This document shows, piece by piece, positions 11,167 to 21,452 of a DNA stretch of 64,000 nt. Origin of the DNA: Deinandra increscens subsp. villosa (Eukaryota; Streptophyta; Magnoliopsida; Asterales; Asteraceae); assembly GCA_039602395.1 (NCBI GenBank), contig JBCNJP010000007.1:106363387-106427386 (forward strand). Reading direction: 5' to 3'. Each line of letters opens with the position of its first letter. The first letter of the stretch is position 1. The translations under genes were made by a program, and so were the position numbers. The notes below the pieces were generated by a model. It saw nothing but the letters and a program-made list of their open reading frames with translations. It did not search any database and was not told the origin of the DNA.

Positions 11167-14100
11167 CTAGAAATCGACCGCGCGTTGCTGCGATATCTAA
11201 GGTTTTATGTAAATAAGTATATCATTTATTAGTCTAAGATAACATAAAACATTGTTGTGGATAAGAGTAAAATTAAGATTTGCATTTTTATGAAGTGCGT
11301 AATCTAAGATCACTTATAAAAATCTGAATTTTTACGAAGTGCGTAATCTAAGATTGTTTATAATAAAAGACGACGTGATTTCATGTGTATTGTAACGACA
11401 TTTGTTAGTTACGAAAAATATGGATAGCTACTAACAAATAAAATATGCAAAAAGGAAATGTCACTATCCATGTAAACAGACCTACTATGATCTTATCAAG
11501 TTGAGTAAAAGCGGTGAATGCCACTAATACTTGCAAGATCTTTGCCTGATTATGGAAAATCTTCTGCTGTTTTTTTGTTTAATCTTCCATTCAGTTCCAC
11601 CAAATTCTTACATGATCCATGATCATCAACCTACTAAAACCCACCAACATAGCCTGCATAATTTGAAAAAAAAAAGCACAATCACCTTAGTTAATCATTG
11701 AATCTAGTCAAGAAAATAATGATCCAAACATTATAAAATGGTGAGCTGGTATGTGATCTTTAATTCAATTGAAACACAAATTTACCTGGTATGTGATCAT
11801 CAACATACTCGAACAATCAAATTCGGTACGTAAACTTGAGCTCCAAGACTTCAATTTAGCAATTTGTTTTGCTTCCCGATTACTCTTTCGCTCTGCATTG
11901 CTTCAATGGGCCTACCTATATAGTAATTAAAAATGGGTAGTGTTGCTATCCACTCTAATTGTTTTTAGTAGAATCTCTATTAGTAAATACTAACAGATAA
12001 GAGTAATTTACATTTTTAAATGGTAATTGACCTTATCCATTATAATCACCAATTACTGAAAGAAGGTTGGGAGACGATCAACATCCTTCAGGGTACCTCT
12101 GTTACTTGTACTGTTCTCTGTTTTCATTACAAAACGGGGAAGAGTGAAAGACACATACACATAGTGAAGGTATAAAGTAAATTAAAATACTTAAATAATG
12201 TCCATATATAATAGTGAAGCAGCAGACTTAGACTTGGCAAGTTTATCATATTGACCATATCTAACAGTGGTTATGATTTTGCTCCAACATCATAAAATTA
12301 GTAACCTCACCATGTCAAGCCCCCAACCTAAACCCAAATATTTGTTTCTGCAAGTGTCAAACATGCTTTTCATTCAAGTGCAACTTCCCATAGATCCTAT
12401 ATCTATCTATATGAAAAAGAAATCATGTAACGAAGTGGATTATTATTTATATTATCATTTATAATGACATTGTTTTCTTTATTCCATTTAACACATTAGT
12501 TAGATATATTGGCCTAATGCTTACACAACCAAATGCTTCCCAAAGGCACTGTTGCGTTTGGTGGTGATCATAAACAGCTCCGAGAGCCAACCGACTGTTC
12601 CATCTCCTCTAGCCACCTGTATATGCCATCAACTTTCATATTAATTTTGTAAACATAAATTATAGATCATAGTAGCTTAACTTCTAAAAAATAAACTCAC
12701 AATTACTCTCAACTGTTTCTCTAATTACCTCACCATTCTTACAAAATAACTCATTTTCATTCAGTAAATCATGATACTCAAATATAGCTCTTCTTGCTCC
12801 AGAGGATAAACATCATCCTTAAAGTTAGCTGGTGGATGGTCCCCCTTCATCCTCCAATCCTCCCAATTGAACTTCAACTTCATTATTGAAGATTGCATAT
12901 TGTCATGCATCAAATAGTTTCCTCGTGTCCAAAAGAAGCCATGAATCCTATAGTCACTTGTGATCTCCTGAATCGAGCTGCCCCTACAAAAGGACATGTA
13001 TGAATTTATCATCTGATAAATAAACACTTTGATTTCTAGCTATATACAAATATGCTGGCCTTCCACATTGCGTTCTATTTAAATTCATCATTTGGTAACT
13101 TACCCAAAACATTAATTTGATGTACAAACAATATTCATCATCTTCATTTACATTTGCGATGCTAAGATTTTAACTTAGAATCTTAGTTCCAAATTTGGAT
13201 AGACTGCTAAGGACATCGAAGACTCGGAAAGTTACCTTGGTAAACCGAAGACGATTAGGTGTGCTTATTATGATAGAATCGAGAGTGAGAAAGTCCGAGT
13301 CAAACATGGTTCCAGAGGGAATGCCATCAGATGTGTAACAGGATAAAAATAACAATTTCACCATGGCTACAACATAAATTATGGCTCAGATTACAATGCA
13401 CTACGTTTGGTAATGCTGGTCGCAAGAGACATGGGGTCCTCATCTCGCGAAACATGTCATTAGAAGGCATAGAAAGCAAAGATATCGGCTGCGAAAGACA
13501 TAGGCCACCGCCTCGCCTGATTAACAATTACTATAACATCACAGCCCCCTCGATTCAATTTTCTAAGTGGTAAAATCATAATTTCCATAACAGATATTGC
13601 ATAGAGAATAGCCACATAAGTATGAAAAGTAGTGATATTCATGTGTACAACTAAACTTCCAAAATGTTACATTATATATAATGAACCCATCTTCAAAGAA
13701 TGATAGACCAAATAGCACAGAACAGTAAACACTAAAAAGAGCAGAAATAAAACAGGCCTCAAAGAGCATTAATTCAAATAATGTAAAGCAGTTTGGTTCC
13801 TGTTAAGATTTCCATGCAATAAATTCCATCTAATAATAGAGCATAATTGCTTTGAAAGAACCATAATAAACCATATATAAATAACTATTAAGTACCGAAA
13901 GCAAATCAAAGTTATTGAAAGATCTAAACTGAAGTACTGAACCAACAGAAATCGAAGTTCTGAATACCTAATTTCATTTTATCGGTGGAGATCCCAAATA
14001 AAACAAAAAGACCAACGCTAGGTCATATTTGAGCAATAATCCCTAAACCAAACCATACACATCGACGGCCTGCCTCTTCCGGTGGGTAATCCGCCATCTA

Positions 14101-14579
14101 CGGCCTGCGACGCCGGAATCGGAGCAACAACAAAACATCGGTTTCGCTTCAAATCACTTTAGATCGGGATCATCGCATCAACATCCTTTCGCTTTGACGT
14201 AGCAACGACAGCAGCTTCGCTGGTTCTCGTCGGGAAAGACAGTGTACCGTATGCAGCAGCCGTCATAACAAACAGAGCACCATGGTTACCGCTGAGAAGT
14301 TTACCAGCGATGACCGGTGGGGAGGAACGGCGAAGGGAGGCGATTTCAAGAGGCAAAGGAAAGTGTTCGAGAACTCTAGAAGGATAGAGAGTGTCTGAAA
14401 AATATGGAAGGATGAAGAGAATAATTGAATATGAAGAGAAATTTGAGTTGTATGTATAATGAATTTCATTTGAGTTTAAGATGATGAAGAGGAATTTGAG
14501 TTGTATGTATAATGAATTTCATTTGAGTTTAAAATGGCACAGAATCATAGGCTTGGTTCTCTATTGTATATATATACAA
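11167..14579 (-). mobile_element. Helitron (element B), 3.4 kb, with proven empty site
   Basis: Read on the minus strand the element ends GTCGATTTCTAG at 11167 with target A at 11166, preceded by the degenerate hairpin CGCAGCAACGCGCG. It begins at 14579 with TTGTATATATATACAATAG next to target T. Insertion between A and T without duplication is confirmed by the uninterrupted copy at 3025/3026. The 5' end is TT where TC is usual, which a CpG deamination (TCG to TTG) would explain. The hairpin likewise looks eroded by C-to-T and G-to-A changes. It has no Rep/helicase, so it is non-autonomous. It carries leader-like and exon-like pieces. Confidence 0.7.
12761..12983 (-). pseudogene. Possible captured terminal exon, unknown protein
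   Basis: On the minus strand a CCTTTTGTAG acceptor precedes about 74 open codons ending at 12761. The peptide has a non-random look (YRIHGFFWTRGNYLMHD, then FNWEDWRMKGDHPP), rich in W, Y and H. I do not recognise the family. It lies inside Helitron B, where gene-fragment capture is common. Further minus-strand blocks that look like 5' UTR and intron lie at about 14040-14460. No complete gene can be built from these pieces. Confidence 0.25.
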
Positions 14580-16041
14580 TATATATATAAATAAACTAAA
14601 AGCATGCAAGTACGTAGGTACTCCATCGCCGCCACGCCATGGTTGCTTTGCTTTACACGACCGTCACCTTCTTTCTACTCTTTGTCGTCGTGTCTTTCTT
14701 TCGGCCTTTGCTCTCTTAGCCCGATATTCATGACGAACAAAAAGACAAACAAATGTTTCCACCATACGAGGCTTTTAGTTATCTACTACTTATTTTATTA
14801 TAAGGTTGTTATGTCGTTTTTGCTTTTGTCGTTACTTGATATAATTATAAAAGCTTTGTGTCCTTCTTGAACGTTCTAGCTAATATGTACTTCAAATCCA
14901 CATTAAGAATGGTTTTAAAACAAATGTTTCCTGATATATGCTAACTTCGCCCATGTTTTAAAACTAAAATAGTTATTATATATATTTATATTTTTTTAAA
15001 CTACACTATAAACTTAAGTTATTATAGCGTAGCTATAAGTATTACGAATTCAGCTACACGATAAAAAAAGCTATTACGTGTTATTATAAGTAGTACAGTT
15101 TACATATTTTTCAGTGTGATACTGGCATGGTGTCCGACAAAGTCTACATATAGAAGACATATGATAGACTAATATCTAAACGTGTCTACAGACACGAATG
15201 TCATGTGCGGGTTGAGAGAGATGGAGGGAGACATTAGAGGAGGTGGGAAGAGGAAAGAGGCATCTATGGAGTGCTCTAACAAAAACATAGAACAAGTAAT
15301 TTGCATATTTTTTAGAACCATTATACACCATTCGTTTAATCTAAAACTTGAATCCTCGATCTCTAAAGAAGGGACACTTAGATATGATTACCTTGTAACT
15401 TACAATTACAAATCCACCTTCACCTAATTTTATAAAATATTCTCTATATAAGTTATGGTTTATATGTTTGTTTATTAGATCACTTACAACGCAACACCCT
15501 TGGGCCGCCTGTCACTGAGCTGGAGGTGCCCTTCCGGCAGGCTGCGGTGGAGAGAAAGAAGGAAACGTGTCTAGAAGGAATTGTCCGTTCATAAGGGCGG
15601 TGGTTGCAATTGTTTTTTTCCACTCACACACACTATTTAATTGTATAATTTGTGGTGTTTGTAGGAATGGTTGAGTCGAGGCAAAAATCTATTTGTAAAA
15701 ATGACGGGTAAAAAGCTCATGTTATTGATGACTAGGACCGTTTGTGGGACATATGCTACTCAGCATTGCGGATAGACTTATGTTTGACAATAACAACTAT
15801 GTTTGCACAATAACAACAAAGCTGAAACCTTACTTCTATGAGAATATATTATTAGATTTGATTAAATTTTGGCGTTTTATCATGAGTTGTAACTAAATTC
15901 TCATAATTTATTGCAATTCCTATTTAGAAAGTGACCTTCTATTCAGACACCCATATAAACCCCGTATTGGGCTATATGAGACGTATATGAAAAGACAACT
16001 TAATTTGACATAAAATTCAGTGCTATATTGGGGCGTATCGC

Positions 16042-16190
16042 CCAATACCCCCCCCCCCCCCGGTATTGGAGGGTAATATATACACCCTGTATTGGTCAAT
16101 ACACCCCCGTATTGGGGTTTGTCTTTTTCCTAATACACTGCGTATTGACCAATACACCCCGTATTAACCAATACACCCCCGTATTGGGGG
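16042..16190. repeat. Palindromic CCAATAC/GTATTGG array, second copy
   Basis: This is the same array as at 4491-4650 but with shorter C-runs and a few substitutions (GTATTGG changed to GTATTGA or GTATTAA in two units). Comparison of the copies shows that the C-tracts are the most unstable part. Confidence 0.8.
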
Positions 16191-16519
16191 TTATCTTTTT
16201 TCTATACGTTCCGTATAGCCAATATAAAACGTATATGGTTGTTAAATTAGATTTTAGTGGTGCCCTTTTAGAATACCCTTTTACAAAAATATTTGAAAAT
16301 TAGCTATTATATTTCTTTAATAGATAACTTTGGAATAAAGAAGCGTAGAAGAGAACTTTTGATAGAAATAGAAGCAGAGAATAAAGGTATATATGTCAGG
16401 TTCAACTAGCGTAAGGCTTTAAGTTCTTAATTACCTGGATTTTCTCTTAATCACATTGTACATTACAGATTGATATATTTTATAGATAAAACTCAAGTGT
16501 TCAATCTGATACGACACAT

Positions 16520-16846
16520 AAAAATATTAAATTAGAAAAAGGATTAAACGAATATGCAAAATCTGTTATGAAAATGTGTATCAGTTATCATCAAAGATTG
16601 TCTTTATATAACATTTATATATATTTTTTCTTTCTAACGGCAATTGTCTTTATATAACTAGAGGGTCACAACATACTCTTTCTCAAAAACGTGTTGAAGG
16701 TTACATTAACATGAAATTCATCATCATTAGTAACTAAGTTATCACACAAGTATAATATTTTACTACTAAGTGTGTTGACATTTATATTAGCATGAACATA
16801 TTTACTACTAATGCACAAAGTTTATTATCGATCATCAAAGTGGATA
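16520..16846. other. AT-rich intergenic DNA
   Basis: Nothing is recognised beyond AT-rich filler. Short direct phrases (TTTATATTAGCATGAA and similar) suggest old local duplication. Confidence 0.5.
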
Positions 16847-17909
16847 TTAGACTACCCGTAATGCTAAGAGCAACCTTCTTATAAACTTCTCTTTATTTTC
16901 ACATCAAACAAATAATTAAATTAAATTGTTGAATAAATAATTAAATAAATGATTAAAATATTTAATTAGAAATTTTAAATAATAAATAAACAATCAACTA
17001 ATTGCATAACGGCTTACAACGACTATAATTTTATAACGACTATATTTAAGCCTTTAAATATTAACTGAGATTCAGTTCATCAACCATGTCATATACAAAT
17101 ACATTGAATATACTTTAACAATTTAAGGATCTTCTGATGTCAACACCTCCACGAGATGTGTTGAAACACTATAATTATCCATCGGTTGTTCAACCTCAAT
17201 CCCCAGCTCCAGATGAACCTCCACATCCGGCTCCCTATGTGGATGACATTTGGGAGGATAAAGTCTTCTGGAACTGGGCATTCGATTACTAGTTGCCCTA
17301 AAACCTACCAGAAGAGCAACTTGAAGACTATTACCAATTGAACGATGAAGTCCAACTTGAAGAAGAAGAAGAAGAACCGATGATTGAAGATCGGCGTTAG
17401 TACCAGTACATTATGCCTCGTGATGTTGAACTAATGTGACAACCAAGATCACCGATATTGCTCCCAAGTGATGATGATTCCAGTTTTGATTCCGATTTAT
17501 GATATTAATTATAGTATTTTAGGTTTAATTACTTAAATTAGGTATACGTTTAATTAATTAAGTGTACATATTGTATTTATGTTTAATTTTTTGTTGTGTT
17601 TAATTTTAGTTGTGTTTTATATTTATTTATACACTATTTAATTTTTTTATGATTTATATACATAATTATTAATTTTAATTAAATAAATTAGTTTAAAGAA
17701 TTATATATTAAAAAAGAAAAAAAAATTAAAGTGGTTTTTTTATTATTGGAAAATAAAAATAAATCAAAGTCAAACCCACACTTTTTCTCTCTTCTCTGCC
17801 TTTAATCACGGGCTTAATTAGTTCCACTCAGGATCGCTGCCCATCTAAAAGGCGCTATGGCCGCTACCGGCTATGGGCTTCCCGAAGGCTCGCGATGCAG
17901 CCTGTCTTA
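16847..17909. mobile_element. PIF/Harbinger-like element with TTA target duplication
   Basis: TTA flanks both ends (16847-16849, 17907-17909). The left end GACTACCCGTAATGCTAAG resembles the terminus of the Tourist-like MITE at 41459 (GGCTATTCGTAATGGGG). The right end, reverse-complemented, starts GACAGGCTGCATCGCGAG, so TIR similarity is only partial. The interior holds the decayed ORF at 17137-17502 and long AT-rich DNA. The placement rests on the 3-bp TSD and family resemblance; a transposase is absent. Confidence 0.45.
17137..17502 (+). pseudogene. Decayed acidic ORF inside the Harbinger-like element
   Basis: One frame stays protein-like for about 121 codons. A proline-rich start (MSTPPRDVLKHYNYPS) is followed by an aromatic/acidic middle (YVDDIWEDKVFWNWAFDY), a run of six glutamates and a serine/aspartate tail (SDDDSSFDSDL). 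It is interrupted by four stops, each one C-to-T step from Q or R (TAG, TAA, TAG, TGA). This suggests a once-coding gene decayed by cytosine deamination. I do not recognise the family. It could be the element's own accessory protein or a cargo gene. Confidence 0.45.
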
Positions 17910-18222
17910 ATGACCAACTTTAATAGTAACAACCTACTTTAACAAGTTATAACAACTTAGGTTAAATATATAGTTCGACACTCCGCACCTTAATTACCCG
18001 TACATACGAGCACTTCGTAAATCACGCACCTCAAATTTACCTCCACTTTACCAACCAAGATAAGTTCGATATATTTTGGAATCGATTGACGGGACCGTGG
18101 TACCTCTGTTTTGGACTTTTCTGCAAGGGGGAAGAATACGCAAAAACTCAAGACCATTTTGCACAGATCACAACACCCCATTACTCCAAACAGGTGACGG
18201 AGAATAAAAACAAACCAAACCA
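17910..18222 (+). promoter_or_regulatory. Original distal upstream region of the CCCH gene
   Basis: This single-copy DNA abuts the first copy of the CCCH gene's 698-bp duplicated segment and so should be the ancestral upstream sequence. It is no longer adjacent to the complete gene, which now has transposon DNA in that place. No strong motif cluster stands out by eye. Confidence 0.45.
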
Positions 18223-18920
18223 CTTTAATAAAATACTACTAAAAAAAAGCAAAAAACCAGAAGCAGATTGTGGTTCGCACATATATATAAATTATATGCA
18301 TACATGCAACACACGGTCTCTATATCGCCGCCACATGTCCCCTCTGCATGCCTTCTCTTTCCACCATTTGGCCACACACAATCCTCGTCACCACCTTCTT
18401 CAACTCTCTCTCCCCTATTTATCCCTGTCTCCTCCATTCATCTTCCTCACTCAAACCCTAAATTCCAATTCCCCACCATGGCAACTGGCTGTCTTAATTA
18501 CCTCTCCAACAAGAAATCTCTCCGGGATATCGACATCCCGCCCCGCAAGCTTCTCAGCCGCCGCTCCTCCTCCTCCGCTTCCTCCTCCTCACCCGAAGCC
18601 GCTTTCATTGATGCCTTGTACCACAAGCAACAAGTCGATTCCCCCACCGTTCTCCCCGAAGAGACACTCTTCAAGAAGTTCCTCCCGTATAACACCGGGC
18701 TGGATTCTGACGACGAAGATGGTGACCCCTACGCTGCTGATCATTTCCGTATCTACGAGTTTAAGGTACGGAAATGTACTCGTAGCCGGTCCCATGACTG
18801 GACCGACTGCCCCTTCGCGCATCCCGGCGAGAAGGCTCGTCGGAGATGTCCGCGGAGGTATAATTACCTCGGAACAGTCTGCGCCGACTTTCGGCGCGGA
18901 AACTGTAGCCGAGGTGATCT
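18223..18920 (+). repeat. 698-bp direct repeat, left copy (core promoter plus 5' CCCH coding)
   Basis: This copy matches 21198-21895 with two substitutions seen in the coding part. It covers TATA, leader, ATG and the first 147 codons of the CCCH gene. The two copies directly flank the MULE-like element. The geometry is upstream-X-element-X-downstream, as if 698 bp had been duplicated at insertion. Confidence 0.95.
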
Positions 18921-19044
18921 TGTCACCAAAATGACCAAAGTTGACCAAGAAAATTCAAAAATGACCACCCAGATTTATCCTAACTCAAATGACCCACCCA
19001 ATAGAAACCAGCCACTTGTCATCTTGTCACCAATCACAATCTGA
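18478..19044 (+). pseudogene. Truncated CCCH protein copy fused to transposon TIR
   Basis: The frame starts at the same ATGGCAACTGG as the complete gene and runs 147 codons through the arginine-rich C-x5-H-x4-C-x3-H motif and half of the first CCCH finger. At 18921 it enters the transposon TIR and gains about 40 foreign residues (starting VTKMTKVDQENS) before TGA at 19042-19044. The third Cys and His of finger 1, all of finger 2 and the C-terminal domain are missing. It keeps the TATA box, leader and native distal promoter and so may be transcribed. A 188-residue product would lack a working tandem finger. It could be inert or act as a competitor of the full protein. Confidence 0.85.
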
Positions 19045-19235
19045 CATGTGTCCTTAACCTGGCAAGTAGGCTAAAGGTGGAACCCACTCTCATCCAATAA
19101 TCGTTCGACACGTGGACAAAAAGTCAGAATATTAGGCTTGGAACCAGCTTTGTAACCGGACCTCTATAAACCTGCCACGTGTCCTCCAAGTATCCTTGGC
19201 TTGAGCCACCACAAGTTTTTTTGGAGCCATGGCTT
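18923..19235 (+). repeat. Left terminal inverted repeat
   Basis: It is the inverted complement of 20879-21191 along its full 313 bp, with no mismatch noticed. It runs from TCACCAAAATGACC to GGAGCCATGGCTT. It contains two CACGTG cores and a CTCTATAAAC TATA-like box, and probably serves as promoter for the internal zf-GRF gene. Confidence 0.95.
19092..19181 (+). promoter_or_regulatory. TIR promoter: CCAAT, TATA-like box and two G-box/ABRE-like motifs
   Basis: The signals are CCAAT (19094-19098), GACACGTGGAC (CACGTG 19109-19114), CTCTATAAA (about 19162-19170) and GCCACGTGTCC (CACGTG 19176-19181). The zf-GRF start codon at 19381 lies about 210 bp downstream of the TATA-like box. G-box/ABRE cores are binding sites of bZIP and bHLH (PIF-type) factors. 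Occupancy here is inference. Confidence 0.5.
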
Positions 19236-19380
19236 ATATGGCTTATAGAAACAGTATACTTACTCCTTGTCCCCTCCTACTCCCCTTTACCTCATCCCCC
19301 CTTTAGACATATGTACCCTCCTACTCCCCTTTACCTCATCTGCAAATATCTATCTCCATTTTCGTCAAGAGTAAACGAAA

Positions 19381-19729
19381 ATGGTGATCTGTAAAAACTG
19401 TGGGTTTGCAACGGCCATACGTATATCTTCCACCACTGCGAATCCAGGACGTCGTTTTCATTGTTGTGCTAGACCCGTAAGTGTATCTTAGTTTTCATCA
19501 TTTGTTAAGAAGAAAAAAATATAATTCTTCACCTATTTTGTCTTTATATTTTTAGGGTTCAAACTGTGGATTTGTCAGTTGGGCTGATCCTCCGGTATCT
19601 GAAAGAGCTCTTGAAATACTGCGAAACTACGAAGATGATGTCAATATATTGAAGCTTGAAGTTAAAAATCTTAAATTTTTATTGATTGTGAGTTGGTTTT
19701 TCTTTTTTATGTATTACTTTGGGAAATAA
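19381..19729 (+). CDS. GRF-type zinc finger micro-protein, transposon-borne
   Basis: Two exons (19381-19476, 19556-19729; intron 19477-19555 GT-AG) encode 89 residues. The N-terminus is a GRF-type zinc finger: C-x2-C-G, then TTANPGRRF and a further Cys pair, ending in GSNCGFVSWADPP in exon 2. An acidic helical stretch follows (ERALEILRNYEDDVNILKLE, likely coiled coil), then a hydrophobic tail (FLLIVSWFFFFMYYF), a probable C-terminal membrane anchor. Plants have many such small zf-GRF plus tail-anchor proteins of unknown function (uncharacterized At4g04775 type). GRF fingers in other proteins bind single-stranded nucleic acid. The gene sits wholly between the TIRs, is transcribed inwards from the left TIR and is intact. 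Confidence 0.75.
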
Positions 19730-20878
19730 ATTTTATATATTATGAAATTAATTATGTATCTTGGTTGACGTAATACAATTTTGTCATGATTGCAAGGTTA
19801 ATTAGTTACGTTAAGTAACCTTATTTATTTTAAACTTATATCCATTGTAACTTATATATTTTAGACTTGCACAAATTATTAGTTTTCATATTACGAAGGC
19901 AGTCATTTAGGCACTGACGGATCCTGGAATTTTGTTTAGCGGGGGCAAAAAACTATCCCGTATATAATATGGGTTAAACGAGTAAAAAATGTATATTAAA
20001 ACGGGTTAAAAGGGTTGGTTAACATGGGTCATAAGGGTCGATTATAATAACCAAAATGGTATGCATTCTAGACTCACAATATGATCATATTAAAATGAAG
20101 ATACTAAGAAAATAGCTTATTTTAAATAATTTCTTATAATAAAAAAATAACTTTTATATGTATAGTTGTTCTTATTAATTTAACCTTCTTTCATGAAATG
20201 GTTTTATCTAATTCATAAATTGATAATATTTTATAATACTTTTAAAATGTAAAGATATCAAAAAAAAAATGATTAAAAGTTGAAGGGTTGGTCTGTAATT
20301 GCAGTTATTCTAGATGGGTTGCTCTGAAACATTTAATTTAAAGGTAGGGGAGAGGTAGGGGGGGTTGGTAACTACACTGTAGCAAACTATAAAACATTAT
20401 TTAATTTAAAGGTAGGGGAGAGGTAGGCGGGGTTGGTAACTACAACTGATTTAAAATTTGAATTTTCACCTAAGTTTTTTGTAAAAGTAATAAAATCATT
20501 TTACATTTATCATACTCAAGAACAAACGACATATTATTTATCAATAGAAAATTGTTCTTATATATGATCAATCAAGTCGTCTTTTAGTGCATTATGATTT
20601 TCTTTGTTACAAATTTGTGTCCTATTTATCATGTAATTGAAATAGCTTAAAAATATAAAGAAACGAAAATGGATACAAAAATATATCAAGAGTATACACC
20701 ACAAATAGAGAAAAAAAAATAAGGAATTTTTTATTTTTTATATTTTATTAAAAAAATTTATGTTAGATTTTTAGTATCATAAAAAGAAATTCTCACTAAC
20801 CAATCAAATGTTAACATGTATCAAAAATATATAATAAAAAATTGAGCAACTTGTTCGGCTCCATAATAGACTCGTGGG
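19730..20878. other. Non-coding interior of the MULE-like element
   Basis: AT-rich DNA downstream of the zf-GRF gene. At about 19914-19945 the words CACTGACGGATCCTGG and GCGGGGGC resemble an hAT terminus, so an older hAT fragment may be nested here. A tandem duplication lies at 20332-20444. No transposase-like frame is visible. Confidence 0.5.
20332..20444. repeat. Short tandem duplication, period about 68 bp
   Basis: The phrase AAAGGTAGGGGAGAGGTAGG, then GGGGTTGGTAACTACA, occurs twice (from about 20332 and 20400) with one G/C difference. Confidence 0.8.
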
Positions 20879-21191
20879 AAGCCATGGCTCCAAAAAAACT
20901 TGTGGTGGCTCAAGCCAAGGATACTTGGAGGACACGTGGCAGGTTTATAGAGGTCCGGTTACAAAGCTGGTTCCAAGCCTAATATTCTGACTTTTTGTCC
21001 ACGTGTCGAACGATTATTGGATGAGAGTGGGTTCCACCTTTAGCCTACTTGCCAGGTTAAGGACACATGTCAGATTGTGATTGGTGACAAGATGACAAGT
21101 GGCTGGTTTCTATTGGGTGGGTCATTTGAGTTAGGATAAATCTGGGTGGTCATTTTTGAATTTTCTTGGTCAACTTTGGTCATTTTGGTGA
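20879..21191 (-). repeat. Right terminal inverted repeat, now upstream of the complete CCCH gene
   Basis: Mirror copy of 18923-19235. Its two CACGTG cores lie at 20933-20938 and 21000-21005, roughly 255-325 bp upstream of the CCCH gene's TATA box. The terminal six bases of the element (21192-21197, TTTTCC) follow and abut the right copy of the 698-bp repeat. Confidence 0.95.
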
Positions 21192-21197
21192 TTTTCC

Positions 21198-21452
21198 CTT
21201 TAATAAAATACTACTAAAAAAAAGCAAAAAACCAGAAGCAGATTGTGGTTCGCACATATATATAAATTATATGCATACATGCAACACACGGTCTCTATAT
21301 CGCCGCCACATGTCCCCTCTGCATGCCTTCTCTTTCCACCATTTGGCCACACACAATCCTCGTCACCACCTTCTTCAACTCTCTCTCCCCTATTTATCCC
21401 TGTCTCCTCCATTCATCTTCCTCACTCAAACCCTAAATTCCAATTCCCCACC
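21198..21452 (+). promoter_or_regulatory. Core promoter and leader of the CCCH gene
   Basis: A TATA box (CATATATATAAATTATATG, about 21255-21273) lies some 185 bp before the ATG. A CATGCA word (21278-21283) matches the RY core bound by B3 factors such as ABI3. The leader is CT-rich with CAAACCCTAAATTCC just before the start. Everything upstream of 21198 is transposon. Confidence 0.55.

Larger units (their letters stand above)
11002..16519. repeat. 2.1-kb dispersed repeat, copy 2, split by a Helitron
   Basis: 11002-11166 matches 2861-3025 and 14580-16519 matches 3026-4978. Between them lies a 3,413-bp insertion. At the junction copy 1 reads CGGAA then TATATATATAAATAAAC. In copy 2 the same two halves are separated exactly, with no duplication of target bases, as expected for a Helitron. 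The right part contains the second palindrome array. Confidence 0.85.
18921..21197 (+). mobile_element. MULE-like transposon, 2.28 kb, with 313-bp TIRs and a zf-GRF cargo gene
   Basis: 313-bp inverted repeats, apparently identical, lie at 18923-19235 and 20879-21191. The right end, read inwards, is GGAAAATCACCAAAATGACC, a typical Mutator-like terminus. At the left end the outermost GGAAAA is missing and TG is found in its place. The interior carries a two-exon zf-GRF gene (19381-19729) and AT-rich DNA, with no transposase, so it is non-autonomous. Identical TIRs and near-identical flanking duplications indicate very recent insertion. Long TIRs favour MULE over hAT or Harbinger. No conventional 8-11 bp TSD can be scored because of the 698-bp flanking duplication. 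Confidence 0.8.
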
